From JBAZLV01 sp041650055 (GTDB lineage Bacteria > Nitrospirota > UBA9217), in assembly GCA_041650055.1 (NCBI GenBank), contig JBAZLV010000022.1, positions 1-35,184 of the forward strand: a stretch of DNA of 35,184 bases, written 5' to 3'. The notes under the pieces were generated by a model. The model ran no database searches. It saw only the letters and a program-made list of their open reading frames with translations, and was not told the DNA's origin. This document shows positions 25,829-33,416 of this stretch, piece by piece. The translations under genes and the position numbers were made by a program. How positions within the stretch are numbered: position 1 is the first letter of the stretch; every line of letters begins with the position of its first letter.

Positions 25829-25904
25829 GTCATTGCAAGCAACCGCCGGGAGCGTGGCAATCTTGTATTAAAAGGATTGCTTCGCCAAAACTCCTCGCAA
25901 TGAC
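25829..25904 (+). repeat. Palindromic dispersed repeat, copy 2
   Basis: This 76-bp element has inverted ends GTCATTGCAAG / CTCGCAATGAC and internal GGCAATCT / GGATTGC arms. It matches copy 1 (18393-18483) in the opposite orientation; the loop region differs and is shorter. It lies between the Lys-rich protein and its terminator. Confidence 0.75.
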
Positions 25905-25928
25905 AAACTAAATAATTTATAAATCATG

Positions 25929-25956
25929 AAGGCAGGAAGAAATTCCTGCCTTTTTT
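25929..25956 (+). terminator. Intrinsic terminator
   Basis: Perfect 10-bp stem AAGGCAGGAA / TTCCTGCCTT with loop GAAA and a T-run to 25956. It closes the NHL-protein transcription unit. Confidence 0.85.
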
Positions 25957-25993
25957 GCTGGAAGTTACACGGAGGTTGTAGGAATTGTAATTC

Positions 25994-26020
25994 TTGACAA
26001 TACATTCAATTTCCTATAGT
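25994..26020 (+). promoter_or_regulatory. Promoter candidate for the MFS carrier
   Basis: Perfect TTGACA (25994-25999) and TATAGT (26015-26020), but the spacing is only 15 bases. Transcription would start near 26027, only about seven bases before the ATG at 26034, so the mRNA may be nearly leaderless. Confidence 0.4.
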
Positions 26021-26033
26021 TTTTGCGGAAAGC

Positions 26034-27314
26034 ATGAACATTCTGAAAAATTATATAACACTGAAGACCCACAGCCCTCTCTCCTACATTGCAACGCTGT
26101 ATTTTGCCGAAGGTCTGCCGTATGTGCTGGTGAATACGGTTTCCGTTATTCTGTATAAACGGCTTGGGATGGATAATGCCTCGATTGCGTTCTGGACGAG
26201 CTGGCTCTATCTTCCCTGGATTCTTAAAATGTTCTGGAGCCCGCTTGTTGACATCACATTTACCAAGCGCAGATGGATTCTGACCACCCAGGCATCAATG
26301 AGCTTCTGCATGTTCATTCTTGCTTTCTCGCTCAAAATGGAATCTTTCTTCTTTCTCTCTCTCGCCGCATTTTTTGCGGCTGCGTTTGTATCTGCGACCT
26401 ATGATATTGCGACTGATGGTTTTTATATGCTTGCTCTGACGGAAAAAGAACAGGCGCTTTTTGTTGGATTCCGGGCTGGATTCTATCGTCTTGCAATGAT
26501 ATTCGGTTCAGGGTTCCTTGTATATGTTGCAGGAATGCTGGAAACATCTACAGGAAACATTCCAACGAGCTGGTCAATTGTGTTGATTATCACAGGCCTG
26601 TTGTTTGCGCTTCTGTGCTTCTATCACTACTTTTCGCTTCCTATGCCATCGACCGATGCAAAAAGAACAAAAAGCACGAGACAAGACGAATCATCATTTA
26701 CTCATGTTATCCAGTCTTATTTTCGGCAGGATCATATTGGGATCATCCTTGCCTTTATTCTTTTTTATCGGTTGGGCGAAGCAATGCTTCTGAAACTGGT
26801 TTCACCATTTTTGCTGGATGCACATGCTGCTGGGGGGCTTGGGCTTTCAACACAGGATGTTGGCCTGGTGTATGGGACAGTGGGAGTTCTTTGTCTCATT
26901 GGTGGTGGAATTCTCGGGGGATGGCTTTTATCAAAATTCGGGTTCCGGAAATGCATCTGGCCATTGGTGATCATCATGCATGTGCCTGATCTGTTTTTTG
27001 TGTATATGGCGTACGTGCAGCCGTCTCTTCCCTTTGTGTATCTGCTTGTGGCGCTCGAACAATTCGGATATGGAATCGGTTTTACGGCATTTACCGTGTT
27101 TTTAATGTATACGGCAAAGGGAAGCTATGCAACATCTCATTATGCCATCTCGACGGGGATCATGGCTTTAGGAATGATGCTTCCTGGTTTTGCAAGCGGG
27201 TGGATTCAGGAGGCAGTAGGATACAGAACTTTTTTCATTCTGGTCTGCATCCTGACGATTCCCGGATTTCTTACGATACCGTTTATTTTGAAGCACAAGG
27301 CGACGCAAGAATAG
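26034..27314 (+). CDS. MFS transporter of the AmpG-like (PAT) type
   Basis: This 426-residue protein has about 12 hydrophobic helices. The N-terminal segment YFAEGLPYVLVNTVSVILYK with WTSWLYLPWILKMFWSPLVD matches the PAT/AmpG branch of the major facilitator superfamily, which includes anhydro-muropeptide permeases. YDIATDGFYMLALTEKEQ fits the conserved helix 4-5 region. It has a weak Shine-Dalgarno (GGAAAG). Downstream on the plus strand lies nagA-like and, opposite, a small membrane protein. Cell-wall amino-sugar import is an inference from the AmpG likeness and the NagA neighbour; a siderophore or other role is not excluded. Confidence 0.75.
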   Translation: MNILKNYITLKTHSPLSYIATLYFAEGLPYVLVNTVSVILYKRLGMDNASIAFWTSWLYLPWILKMFWSPLVDITFTKRRWILTTQASMSFCMFILAFSLKMESFFFLSLAAFFAAAFVSATYDIATDGFYMLALTEKEQALFVGFRAGFYRLAMIFGSGFLVYVAGMLETSTGNIPTSWSIVLIITGLLFALLCFYHYFSLPMPSTDAKRTKSTRQDESSFTHVIQSYFRQDHIGIILAFILFYRLGEAMLLKLVSPFLLDAHAAGGLGLSTQDVGLVYGTVGVLCLIGGGILGGWLLSKFGFRKCIWPLVIIMHVPDLFFVYMAYVQPSLPFVYLLVALEQFGYGIGFTAFTVFLMYTAKGSYATSHYAISTGIMALGMMLPGFASGWIQEAVGYRTFFILVCILTIPGFLTIPFILKHKATQE

Positions 27315-27323
27315 AGCCTTATT

Positions 27324-27403
27324 CTTTCGCGCAAGGCGCCAAGCTCAACAAAATTCGGATTTAAACTTTGCGGCCACTGCGTCTTTGCGTGAGGCGCCTT
27401 TGT
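27324..27403. repeat. Intergenic inverted-repeat element
   Basis: The ends carry GCAAGGCGCC (27331-27340) and GGCGCCTTTG (27393-27402) as inverted arms, with CTTTGCGG...CGTCTTTGCG inside. It looks like a short dispersed repeat in the gap between two convergent genes. No second copy is in the window. Confidence 0.5.
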
Positions 27404-27420
27404 TTCAACTTATCCTAGGG

Positions 27421-27672
27421 TTAGGATGATTCCTTCCAGTTTCCGGTCAGGATATACCCGACAACCACTCCGAGGATCGTGCTGATTGTTTCACGCCCGA
27501 GAACATTGTGAATTCCCAGGATGAGTAGCAAAGGAAGAATGAAGACAATTGCCAAGAACTGGGTTGCTTTAGTCCCGAGCGTTGCGTTTTGTTTGATTAC
27601 CAGATAAAAAATTCCGTATAACCCTCCTGCCATAATAAGCGCTGCAATAATGCTGATCCAGAACTGGTACAT
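27421..27672 (-). CDS. Small membrane protein
   Basis: This 83-residue protein has two or three hydrophobic helices (FWISIIAALIMAGGLYGIFY, FLAIVFILPLLLILGI, TISTILGVVVGYIL). A near-perfect Shine-Dalgarno, TAGGAGGT, lies four bases before the ATG, which supports it as a real gene despite its size. It is convergent with the MFS gene. The function is not recognised. Confidence 0.75.
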   Translation of the reverse strand: MYQFWISIIAALIMAGGLYGIFYLVIKQNATLGTKATQFLAIVFILPLLLILGIHNVLGRETISTILGVVVGYILTGNWKESS

Positions 27673-27897
27673 AGTTACCTCCTACTGTAAATTATATCTT
27701 ATGAAAAACTGCCAGATTATAGGTATTCATGCCGCATTTGTCAAACACTCGATGCACTTTCTTCAAAGAAGTTGTGGTATCGTTTAGAAAAAGTGGGTAC
27801 AATATTTCAGAGTATCACTGTTTTCTTGTCTCCTGTATAATAGAACAAGATTGGTAATTGCCATTGCTCATCGAATGTCTGATAGAGGAGGCTGATG

Positions 27898-28788
27898 ATG
27901 GCGTATCCGTTTAAAACCAGCAATCACCTTGTCGATATTCATGTTCATGGTGCATCTACCTATGATACGCAAACGCGGCGAAAAGATGATATTCTTCATA
28001 TTGCACACATTCTTGGAGATCGCGGGACAGCAGGATTTCTCCCGACCGTTTATCCCGGCTCACTGGATACTATGCGAGAAAACATGGGGGCGATCCGGCG
28101 AGCAATGGAGACTCAACAGAATGGGGCAAAAATTTTGGGAATGTATCTTGAAGGCCCTTTTCTCAATCCGGAACGTGCCGGTTCACTCGATGCCACTCAT
28201 TTCCAAGAACCATCTGCTGAACTGCTGAATAAACTTGTCGACGGATTTGAAGATATCATCAAAATTATTACCCTCGCTCCTGAATTGCCTGGCGGCATGG
28301 CGTTGATTGATGCTTGTAGAAAAAAAGGCTTTCGCGTGCATCTCGGACACAGCGACGCAACCTTTGAACAGGCAGAAGAAGCAAAGCGTGCTGGAGCAAC
28401 CGGCATCACTCATGTGTTTAATGCCATGAGAGGGTTCCATCATCGCGAGCCCGGATTGAGCGGTTTCGGACTCATGGATGAAGATATTTATGTGGAAGTC
28501 ATTGCTGATATGGCTCATGTGCATCCGCAGAGTCTCAAAATGCTTTTTGATATGAAATCGGCTGATAAAATTCTTTTGATTTCTGATTCCATAAAAGGGA
28601 AAAATTGGGGAAATGGTCCTATTCGAGATTCAGAAGGAATGTTGTTGGGAAGCGGTATTCCGCTGGCAGATGCAGTAAAAAATCTAATTCAGCATGGTGT
28701 GCCCCAGGACCGAGCCATTCAATTTAGCTCGAAGAATCCCATGAAGTATTTGGGAATAAATCCTCGTGATCTTGATCTCCGTGTCTGA
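27898..28788 (+). CDS. nagA: N-acetylglucosamine-6-phosphate deacetylase-like amidohydrolase (NagA)
   Basis: This metal-dependent amidohydrolase has 296 residues, against about 380 usual for NagA; the N-terminal beta-sandwich flap is missing. The TIM-barrel core keeps all ligand motifs: DIHVHG, YLEGPFLNPERAG, VHLGHSDATFEQAE, ITHVFNAMRGFHHREPG and the catalytic Asp in LLISDSIKG. Two adjacent ATGs are present; the second (27898) has the better spacing of six to AGGAGG. NagA removes acetyl from GlcNAc-6-P in cell-wall recycling (family knowledge). Its stop lies 16 bases before the ATG of the radical SAM gene. No nagB or kinase is in the window. Confidence 0.78.
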   Translation: MAYPFKTSNHLVDIHVHGASTYDTQTRRKDDILHIAHILGDRGTAGFLPTVYPGSLDTMRENMGAIRRAMETQQNGAKILGMYLEGPFLNPERAGSLDATHFQEPSAELLNKLVDGFEDIIKIITLAPELPGGMALIDACRKKGFRVHLGHSDATFEQAEEAKRAGATGITHVFNAMRGFHHREPGLSGFGLMDEDIYVEVIADMAHVHPQSLKMLFDMKSADKILLISDSIKGKNWGNGPIRDSEGMLLGSGIPLADAVKNLIQHGVPQDRAIQFSSKNPMKYLGINPRDLDLRV

Positions 28789-28804
28789 ATCATCTGGTGT
28801 TTGC

Positions 28805-29890
28805 ATGCATAAACCCTCATCTCATACCACTCCTTTCCTTCCTCGGGTAATCGCTTGGGAAGTAACGAGACGCTGTCTTTTAAACTGCATTCATTGCCGC
28901 GCTGCAGCCCACTCTGGTTCGTATGCGAATGAGCTGACAACCGAGGAATGCTTTACTTTTCTGGACGATGTTAAATCATTCAGCAGTCCTATTATTATTC
29001 TGACCGGTGGTGAACCCTTGCTCCGGCCTGACATTTACGAGATCGCACGTTATGGAACCAAGATCGGGCTTCGAATGGTGATGGCGCCATGCGGAATGCT
29101 CGTGGACAAGGATGTTGCACAAAAAATAAAGGACGCTGGAATCATGCGGGTGTCACTTTCAATCGACGGCGTTACCGCTGAATCGCATGATGCTTTTCGA
29201 CGGGTGGAAGGAGCTTTTGCATCCGTTATGCAAGCGATCGAGAATTTTAAACAAGTAGGCATGGAATTCCAAATCAATACTACTGTCACAAAACACAATG
29301 TAAAAGACCTGCCCAAGCTTCTTGAGATGGTGATTGAACTCGGCGCTGTGGCCTACCATCCATTTTTGCTCGTTCCTGCTGGCAGGGGCAAGGATTTGGC
29401 AGATCAGGAAATATCTCCTGAAGAGTATGAGAAAACGCTTACCTGGTTCTATGAGATGCGGGATAAAGTGCCGATTCAGTTCAAACCTACCTGTGCACCG
29501 CATTATTACCGGATTTTCCGGCAAGGCGAGAAGGCAAAAGGAAAAACAGTTACACCTGAATCGCACGGGCTCGATGCCATGACCAAAGGCTGCATGGGCG
29601 GTCAGAGTTTTGCATTTGTGTCGCATATCGGCAAAGTTCAAATCTGCGGATTTTTGGAAGAAGAAGCAGGAGATATCCGGAAGGAACCATTCTCGACAAT
29701 CTGGAATACATCGCGATTGTTTCAGGAAATGCGTGATTATGACCGCTATCACGGCAAGTGCGGAGTTTGTGAATTTAGAAAAGTCTGCGGCGGATGCCGG
29801 GCACGGGCATTTGCAGTTTCCGGAGATTACTTGGGTGAAGAGCCGTTTTGTACGTATGAACCGGTAAAAATATCACAACGTAAGAAATGA
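28805..29890 (+). CDS. ahbD: Radical SAM / SPASM protein, AhbD-like heme synthase
   Basis: This protein has 361 residues. The radical SAM cluster motif CxxxCxxC is at C24, C28 and C31 in RVIAWEVTRRCLLNCIHC, the preceding WEVTR being typical of the AhbC/AhbD/NirJ family. GGEPLLRPDI is the SAM-binding GGE motif. The C-terminal SPASM domain holds CMGG, VQICGF and CGVCEFRKVCGGCRARA for extra Fe-S clusters. The phrases AVAYHPFLLVPAGRGKDLAD and TCAPHYYRIFRQ fit AhbD, which converts Fe-coproporphyrin III to heme by two decarboxylations in the siroheme route. The ATG at 28805 has a weak Shine-Dalgarno (GGTG). It directly follows nagA. AhbC-type or other radical SAM roles remain possible. Confidence 0.82.
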   Translation: MHKPSSHTTPFLPRVIAWEVTRRCLLNCIHCRAAAHSGSYANELTTEECFTFLDDVKSFSSPIIILTGGEPLLRPDIYEIARYGTKIGLRMVMAPCGMLVDKDVAQKIKDAGIMRVSLSIDGVTAESHDAFRRVEGAFASVMQAIENFKQVGMEFQINTTVTKHNVKDLPKLLEMVIELGAVAYHPFLLVPAGRGKDLADQEISPEEYEKTLTWFYEMRDKVPIQFKPTCAPHYYRIFRQGEKAKGKTVTPESHGLDAMTKGCMGGQSFAFVSHIGKVQICGFLEEEAGDIRKEPFSTIWNTSRLFQEMRDYDRYHGKCGVCEFRKVCGGCRARAFAVSGDYLGEEPFCTYEPVKISQRKK

Positions 29891-29982
29891 GATATAACAG
29901 ATTTAAAGAATCCTTTTGCTGAAAGATGTTAATCAAGGTAGGCGTCAACATATCATGATTTAAGATTATTTAGGAGAAGTTT

Positions 29983-30516
29983 TTGAGGAAACATATACTC
30001 GACATTACGTCCCCCTTGAGTTGGGGAGATATTATAATTGTATTTGTAATTTTTATTGGTTTCTTAGCTGGTTTTTTAAAACTAGGGTCTGTTTTCTTTG
30101 GCTTTATTGCATTAGTATCGTTATTTACGCTATTAATTTTGATTTTTTTTCGTGACAAGATATATTTTAATTCCTTAGAAGAAGGCATGGTTGAGTCAAC
30201 CTTTTGGACCTTTGCTGGATATAAAAAATATCAATATTGCGGCTTAACAAAAGCTAAAGAAATAAGAACTATTGAGATCGGAGGAAGTGATGGAGGAATA
30301 ATTAAAAAGGGTTTTTTAATTTTTTATAATGATGATGTATTTCCAATTCCTGGAGAATCTGCTGTAATAAAGCAAACAGTTAATTGGTTTAAAGAAAATT
30401 ACGGAAATGATTTGCCAGTAATTATGGATAATGATAATGACAAACTACTAAACAGTTATCGAGAAATAAAAAAATTTAAATCAATAAAGGCTAGGGTAGG
30501 AATTAATCATGACTAG
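29983..30516 (+). CDS. AT-rich membrane protein of unknown function, TTG start
   Basis: This 177-residue protein has two N-terminal membrane helices (IIIVFVIFIGFLAGFLKLG and VFFGFIALVSLFTLLILIFF), then a cytosolic or exported domain of about 120 residues. The start is TTG at 29983, with AGGAG exactly six bases upstream; no ATG is better placed. The codons are much richer in A and T than in neighbours (AAA, AAT, TTT), which suggests recent transfer. The C-terminal domain (IRTIEIGGSDGGIIKKGFLI, FPIPGESAVIKQTVNWFKEN) may be PH-like, but I cannot assign it. It faces panC tail-to-tail, 18 bases apart. Confidence 0.72.
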   Translation: MRKHILDITSPLSWGDIIIVFVIFIGFLAGFLKLGSVFFGFIALVSLFTLLILIFFRDKIYFNSLEEGMVESTFWTFAGYKKYQYCGLTKAKEIRTIEIGGSDGGIIKKGFLIFYNDDVFPIPGESAVIKQTVNWFKENYGNDLPVIMDNDNDKLLNSYREIKKFKSIKARVGINHD

Positions 30517-30534
30517 AGCATTTTAACCGTGCTC

Positions 30535-31377
30535 TTACGGAAGCACGATATTATCAATCAACCTCGTCTTTCCAATTCGTACTGCTGCCAATAACACACT
30601 TCCTTTTTTTGCATATACAATGGGAAAAAGCGAATCAGGATGAACAATCTCGACATAATCAATACTGATATTGCTTACTTCGTTCAATACAGCCTTTACC
30701 TTGTCTTTCAATTCACCTGAATTTCGCATACCGGCTTTTGCCAATGCATGTGCTGCTGACATCGCCCGGTAAATAATGGATGCCGTTTTTCGTTCTTCCG
30801 TCCTTAAATAACTGTTTCGTGAACTGAGTGCAAGGCCGCTTTCTTCCCGGATTGTGGGCTGAATATTGATTTTCACATCCATGTGGAGTTCCTGGACCAT
30901 GCGCTTAATAACCACGCATTGTTGATAATCTTTCTGGCCGAAATACGCCCAGGAAGGCTGTACGATATGAAAAAGCTTTGCCACGATGGTTGCAACTCCC
31001 CGATAATGGCCAGGCCTGATTGCACCTTCAAGAACATCGGAAATTTCTTCTACGCACACGAATACGGAAGGTTTGCCCGGATACATTTCTTCTGCTGGAG
31101 GCAAGAAGAGAATATCAACTCCTGCAGAATTACATTTTTTTTGATCGCCTGCTTCATCACGAGGATAACGGTCAAAGTCTTCCCCTGGTCCGAATTGCGT
31201 TGGGTTTACAAAAATGCTCGCTACCACAATATCGGATTCTTTTCGTGCTTGATCCATTAAGGAAAGATGGCCTTCATGAAGAAACCCCATGGTCGGGACA
31301 AAGCCGATGGTTTTTCCTTCGCGGCGAAGTGAATGCGCGCGAGTTTTCATCTCTGTGATTGAAGTAATTATTTTCAT
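30535..31377 (-). CDS. panC: Pantothenate synthetase PanC
   Basis: This enzyme joins pantoate and beta-alanine with ATP to make pantothenate for coenzyme A. It has 280 residues, the usual length. The nucleotide-binding HxGH-type motif is PTMGFLHEGHLSLM (H34, H37), then IFVNPTQFGPGEDFDRYPR, FGQKDYQQCVVIKRMVQEL and the KMSKS-like LSSRNSYL. AAGGA lies seven bases before the ATG. No other pan gene is in the window. Confidence 0.96.
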   Translation of the reverse strand: MKIITSITEMKTRAHSLRREGKTIGFVPTMGFLHEGHLSLMDQARKESDIVVASIFVNPTQFGPGEDFDRYPRDEAGDQKKCNSAGVDILFLPPAEEMYPGKPSVFVCVEEISDVLEGAIRPGHYRGVATIVAKLFHIVQPSWAYFGQKDYQQCVVIKRMVQELHMDVKINIQPTIREESGLALSSRNSYLRTEERKTASIIYRAMSAAHALAKAGMRNSGELKDKVKAVLNEVSNISIDYVEIVHPDSLFPIVYAKKGSVLLAAVRIGKTRLIDNIVLP

Positions 31378-31409
31378 AATAGAGTCCTTTACAAAACATT
31401 TTCATATAG

Positions 31410-31964
31410 CTAAATTCTTTTTCTTGATTCAAGACGGGCGCGGGTCATGCGCTCGCGCAGGCCGCCTTCTTTGAGAAAAGATTCTTCTAGATATTTTAGT
31501 TGCCTGTCTAACAGATAGCTTGCCTGGTGGATTAGACAGATAATTGTATTAGCGGCTATTTCATGATTCTTTTCTTCTATGTGGGACGCATACGTCGCAT
31601 AGGACACAGGGGTCTCATGGCCGAGTTTCCTGATTGCTTGTGTTTGAGGATCATTCTTATCCCAAAGCAAGCGGCCACGTGTTCTCAGAAAATCTTGATA
31701 GTCCGCTAACAGCTCTTCAAGGCTTGCCCGAGCCACGTTTGTCAGCTTGATTTCAGTTTCCTTGGATGTACCAGAGGCCATGCTTCCTTCGATGATATTC
31801 TGTTTGCCGGATCGGGCCGCCTGGACCATTTGATCATGAGTGCGGCTGCGTCTATCAATGAAGCGGTTGCAGAAAAAGACTGTGGCATCGAATATAATCT
31901 CTGCTTTTTGATAGGAAAGCAGCTTTTTGTAACCACCATGAGGAGGAATAAAGCCTTCAGTCAC
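31410..31964 (-). CDS. Four-helix-bundle suffix-domain protein
   Basis: This 184-residue protein resembles the four-helix-bundle proteins related to 23S rRNA intervening-sequence proteins. The core is SYQKAEIIFDATVFFCNRFI, RSRTHDQMVQAARSGKQNII, EGSMASGTSKETEIKLTNVA and RASLEELLADYQDFL. The C-terminal suffix (YLLDRQLKYLEESFLKEGG) fits the longer members. The start is GTG at 31964, because AAAGGAG is six bases upstream; TTG at 31970 is too close. It lies 32 bases before panC on the same strand. The function is unknown, and its origin in rRNA intervening elements makes it possibly mobile. Confidence 0.78.
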   Translation of the reverse strand: MTEGFIPPHGGYKKLLSYQKAEIIFDATVFFCNRFIDRRSRTHDQMVQAARSGKQNIIEGSMASGTSKETEIKLTNVARASLEELLADYQDFLRTRGRLLWDKNDPQTQAIRKLGHETPVSYATYASHIEEKNHEIAANTIICLIHQASYLLDRQLKYLEESFLKEGGLRERMTRARLESRKRI

Positions 31965-31989
31965 AGGCAACTCCTTTGAACAAAAACCT

Positions 31990-32008
31990 AAAAAAACCGC
32001 TATCGGTT
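31990..32008 (-). terminator. Intrinsic terminator of the ferritin-like gene
   Basis: On the minus strand, AACCG ATAG CGGTT is followed by T residues to 31990. It is 68 bases downstream of the ferritin-like stop codon. A second, larger hairpin lies just before it (32025-32055). Confidence 0.6.
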
Positions 32009-32024
32009 GGGATGTATTAAGCGG

Positions 32025-32055
32025 ACCATCCCCGGAATTTGGATCCGAGGATGGT
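32025..32055. other. Strong hairpin after the ferritin-like gene
   Basis: 7-bp ACCATCC / GGATGGT plus a one-base mismatch and 4-bp CGGA / TCCG, with a 7-nt loop. It has no T-run of its own. It may stabilise the 3' end of the ferritin-like mRNA or aid the nearby terminator. Confidence 0.5.
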
Positions 32056-32075
32056 ATAGTGTATCAGAAAGGAGA

Positions 32076-32501
32076 TTATTTTCCAAGCAGGGTGGTGAAG
32101 GTGTCGTGGTGCTCTTCTTCTTCGGCCAGAATCTGCTCAAACAAGCGCCGGGTTGTGGAATCATTCTCAGAACCGGCCTGTTTGATGATTTCCTTATATA
32201 ATTCGATTGCTTCTTCTTCGGCTTTTGCATCGGCCTCGAGCATTTCTTTTACGGTCTTTACTATTGTGATGGGATCCGGCTGCGTGGTTGGAATTACATC
32301 AAAATAAAAAAGCCGTTCAGCGATTTTTTCTGCATGTTTCATTTCCGTTATTGCTGTTTTTTCAAATACGCCGGATATTTCGGCTGATTCCAGCCCTTTT
32401 GCCATGACGTGCTGCCACATGTATTGAATGCTCACCTGGATTTCCCGTGCAATTGCCTTGTTCATCAAATCGGTTAATTTGCTACTTGCCTTTTGTATCA
32501 T
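32076..32501 (-). CDS. Ferritin-like / bacterioferritin-like diiron protein
   Basis: This 141-residue all-helical protein has diiron ligands at E20 (REIQVSIQY), E53xxH56 (EMKHAEK), the helix-3 Glu near 96-97 (KAEEEAIELYKE), and an ExxH in the last helix near 128-131 (AEEEEHHDTF). This four-helix pattern is that of the bacterioferritin/Dps-like ferritin superfamily. Iron oxidation and storage or peroxide defence is likely. AAAGGAG lies six bases before the ATG. It is transcribed away from the cyclophilin gene and ended by a terminator at 31990-32008. Confidence 0.85.
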   Translation of the reverse strand: MIQKASSKLTDLMNKAIAREIQVSIQYMWQHVMAKGLESAEISGVFEKTAITEMKHAEKIAERLFYFDVIPTTQPDPITIVKTVKEMLEADAKAEEEAIELYKEIIKQAGSENDSTTRRLFEQILAEEEEHHDTFTTLLGK

Positions 32502-32664
32502 CGAGGTCTCCTTTCGTATTGTATGTTACACTATCGTGCGGTTTTAAAAATCCCTACGCGTTAAGTATATCAGCTCTTTGGAGGCAGTCAACGCATGAAC
32601 CAGAATTTCGGGGTTTTTTTCAATGGTTAACAGGATGAGCAAAGCTGTAAATCTCTGGTTTTAT

Positions 32665-32693
32665 TTGACATCCCATAGGGTTTCTGGTACAAC
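32665..32693 (+). promoter_or_regulatory. Promoter of the cyclophilin gene
   Basis: Perfect TTGACA (32665-32670) and TACAAC (32688-32693) spaced by 17 bases, about 55 bases before the start codon at 32754. Confidence 0.6.
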
Positions 32694-32753
32694 AATAGAA
32701 AATTCGACCTTCCAGACTTTCATCAAAATATGCAGAAATACAAGGGAGTGACC

Positions 32754-33365
32754 ATGAAAAAATTATTCGTGATTTTTTTTGCTGCGGTAATCGGAATCAG
32801 TATGAGCGCCACATCCTATGCACAGAGCATGCCTCAGCCAAAAACGATCAAGGTTACGAAAAAGGAGATTAAAAAAATGTCAACAACACGAGCGATCATC
32901 GAGACCAAATTCGGGAAAATTACGCTGAAATTCTTCCCTGATGTGGCACCGGGACATGTGAAGAATTTCATCGATCTTGCTAAAAAAGGCTTTTATGACG
33001 GGACAACCTTTCATCGCGTTATCCCTGGCTTTATGATTCAGGGTGGCGATCCGAATACGAAAAAAACGGATAAAAATACCCATGGTTTAGGCGGACCAGG
33101 ATACAATATAAAGGCTGAATTTAATAAGCTGCCGCATAAACGGGGTACGCTGTCCATGGCCCGCGCAAACCATCCAGATAGTGCAGGGTCTCAATTTTTC
33201 ATTTGTGTTAAGGATTCATCATTCTTAAATAATCAGTATACCGTCTTTGGGGAAGTGGTGAGCGGCATTGAAGTGGTTGATGAAATCGTTTCACAACCAC
33301 GAGATCCACGCGATAATCCGGAAGACCGGATTGAAATGAAGGTGATTATTACTGAAGGCAAATAA
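32754..33365 (+). CDS. Secreted cyclophilin-type peptidyl-prolyl isomerase
   Basis: This cis-trans prolyl isomerase has 203 residues. A signal peptide (KKLFVIFFAAVIGISMSATSY, cleavage near YAQ) is followed by a short Lys-rich linker and then the cyclophilin domain: TKFGKITLKFFPDVAPG, FHRVIPGFMIQGGDPN (the catalytic Arg in FHR), GTLSMARANHPDSAGSQFFI and QYTVFGEVVSGIEVVD. ATG 32754 is chosen over 32730 for GGGAG five bases before it and because it gives a normal signal peptide. It lies 51 bases before argG. A small perfect hairpin (33380-33397) is in that gap. Confidence 0.9.
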   Translation: MKKLFVIFFAAVIGISMSATSYAQSMPQPKTIKVTKKEIKKMSTTRAIIETKFGKITLKFFPDVAPGHVKNFIDLAKKGFYDGTTFHRVIPGFMIQGGDPNTKKTDKNTHGLGGPGYNIKAEFNKLPHKRGTLSMARANHPDSAGSQFFICVKDSSFLNNQYTVFGEVVSGIEVVDEIVSQPRDPRDNPEDRIEMKVIITEGK

Positions 33366-33416
33366 TGATGATGGTTGTCCCGGATTGTATTATCCGGATG
33401 ATGATCGGAGAATGAA

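Noticed and set aside
27798..27841. TACAAT (27798-27803) and TATAAT (27836-27841) upstream of nagA as promoters
   Set aside because: The only TTG-type -35 for the first is 20 bases away, and the second has no -35 or TGn extension, so neither is supported.
33380..33397. Perfect hairpin CCGGAT / ATCCGG before argG
   Set aside because: No T-run and short; not enough to call a terminator, attenuator or ARG box.
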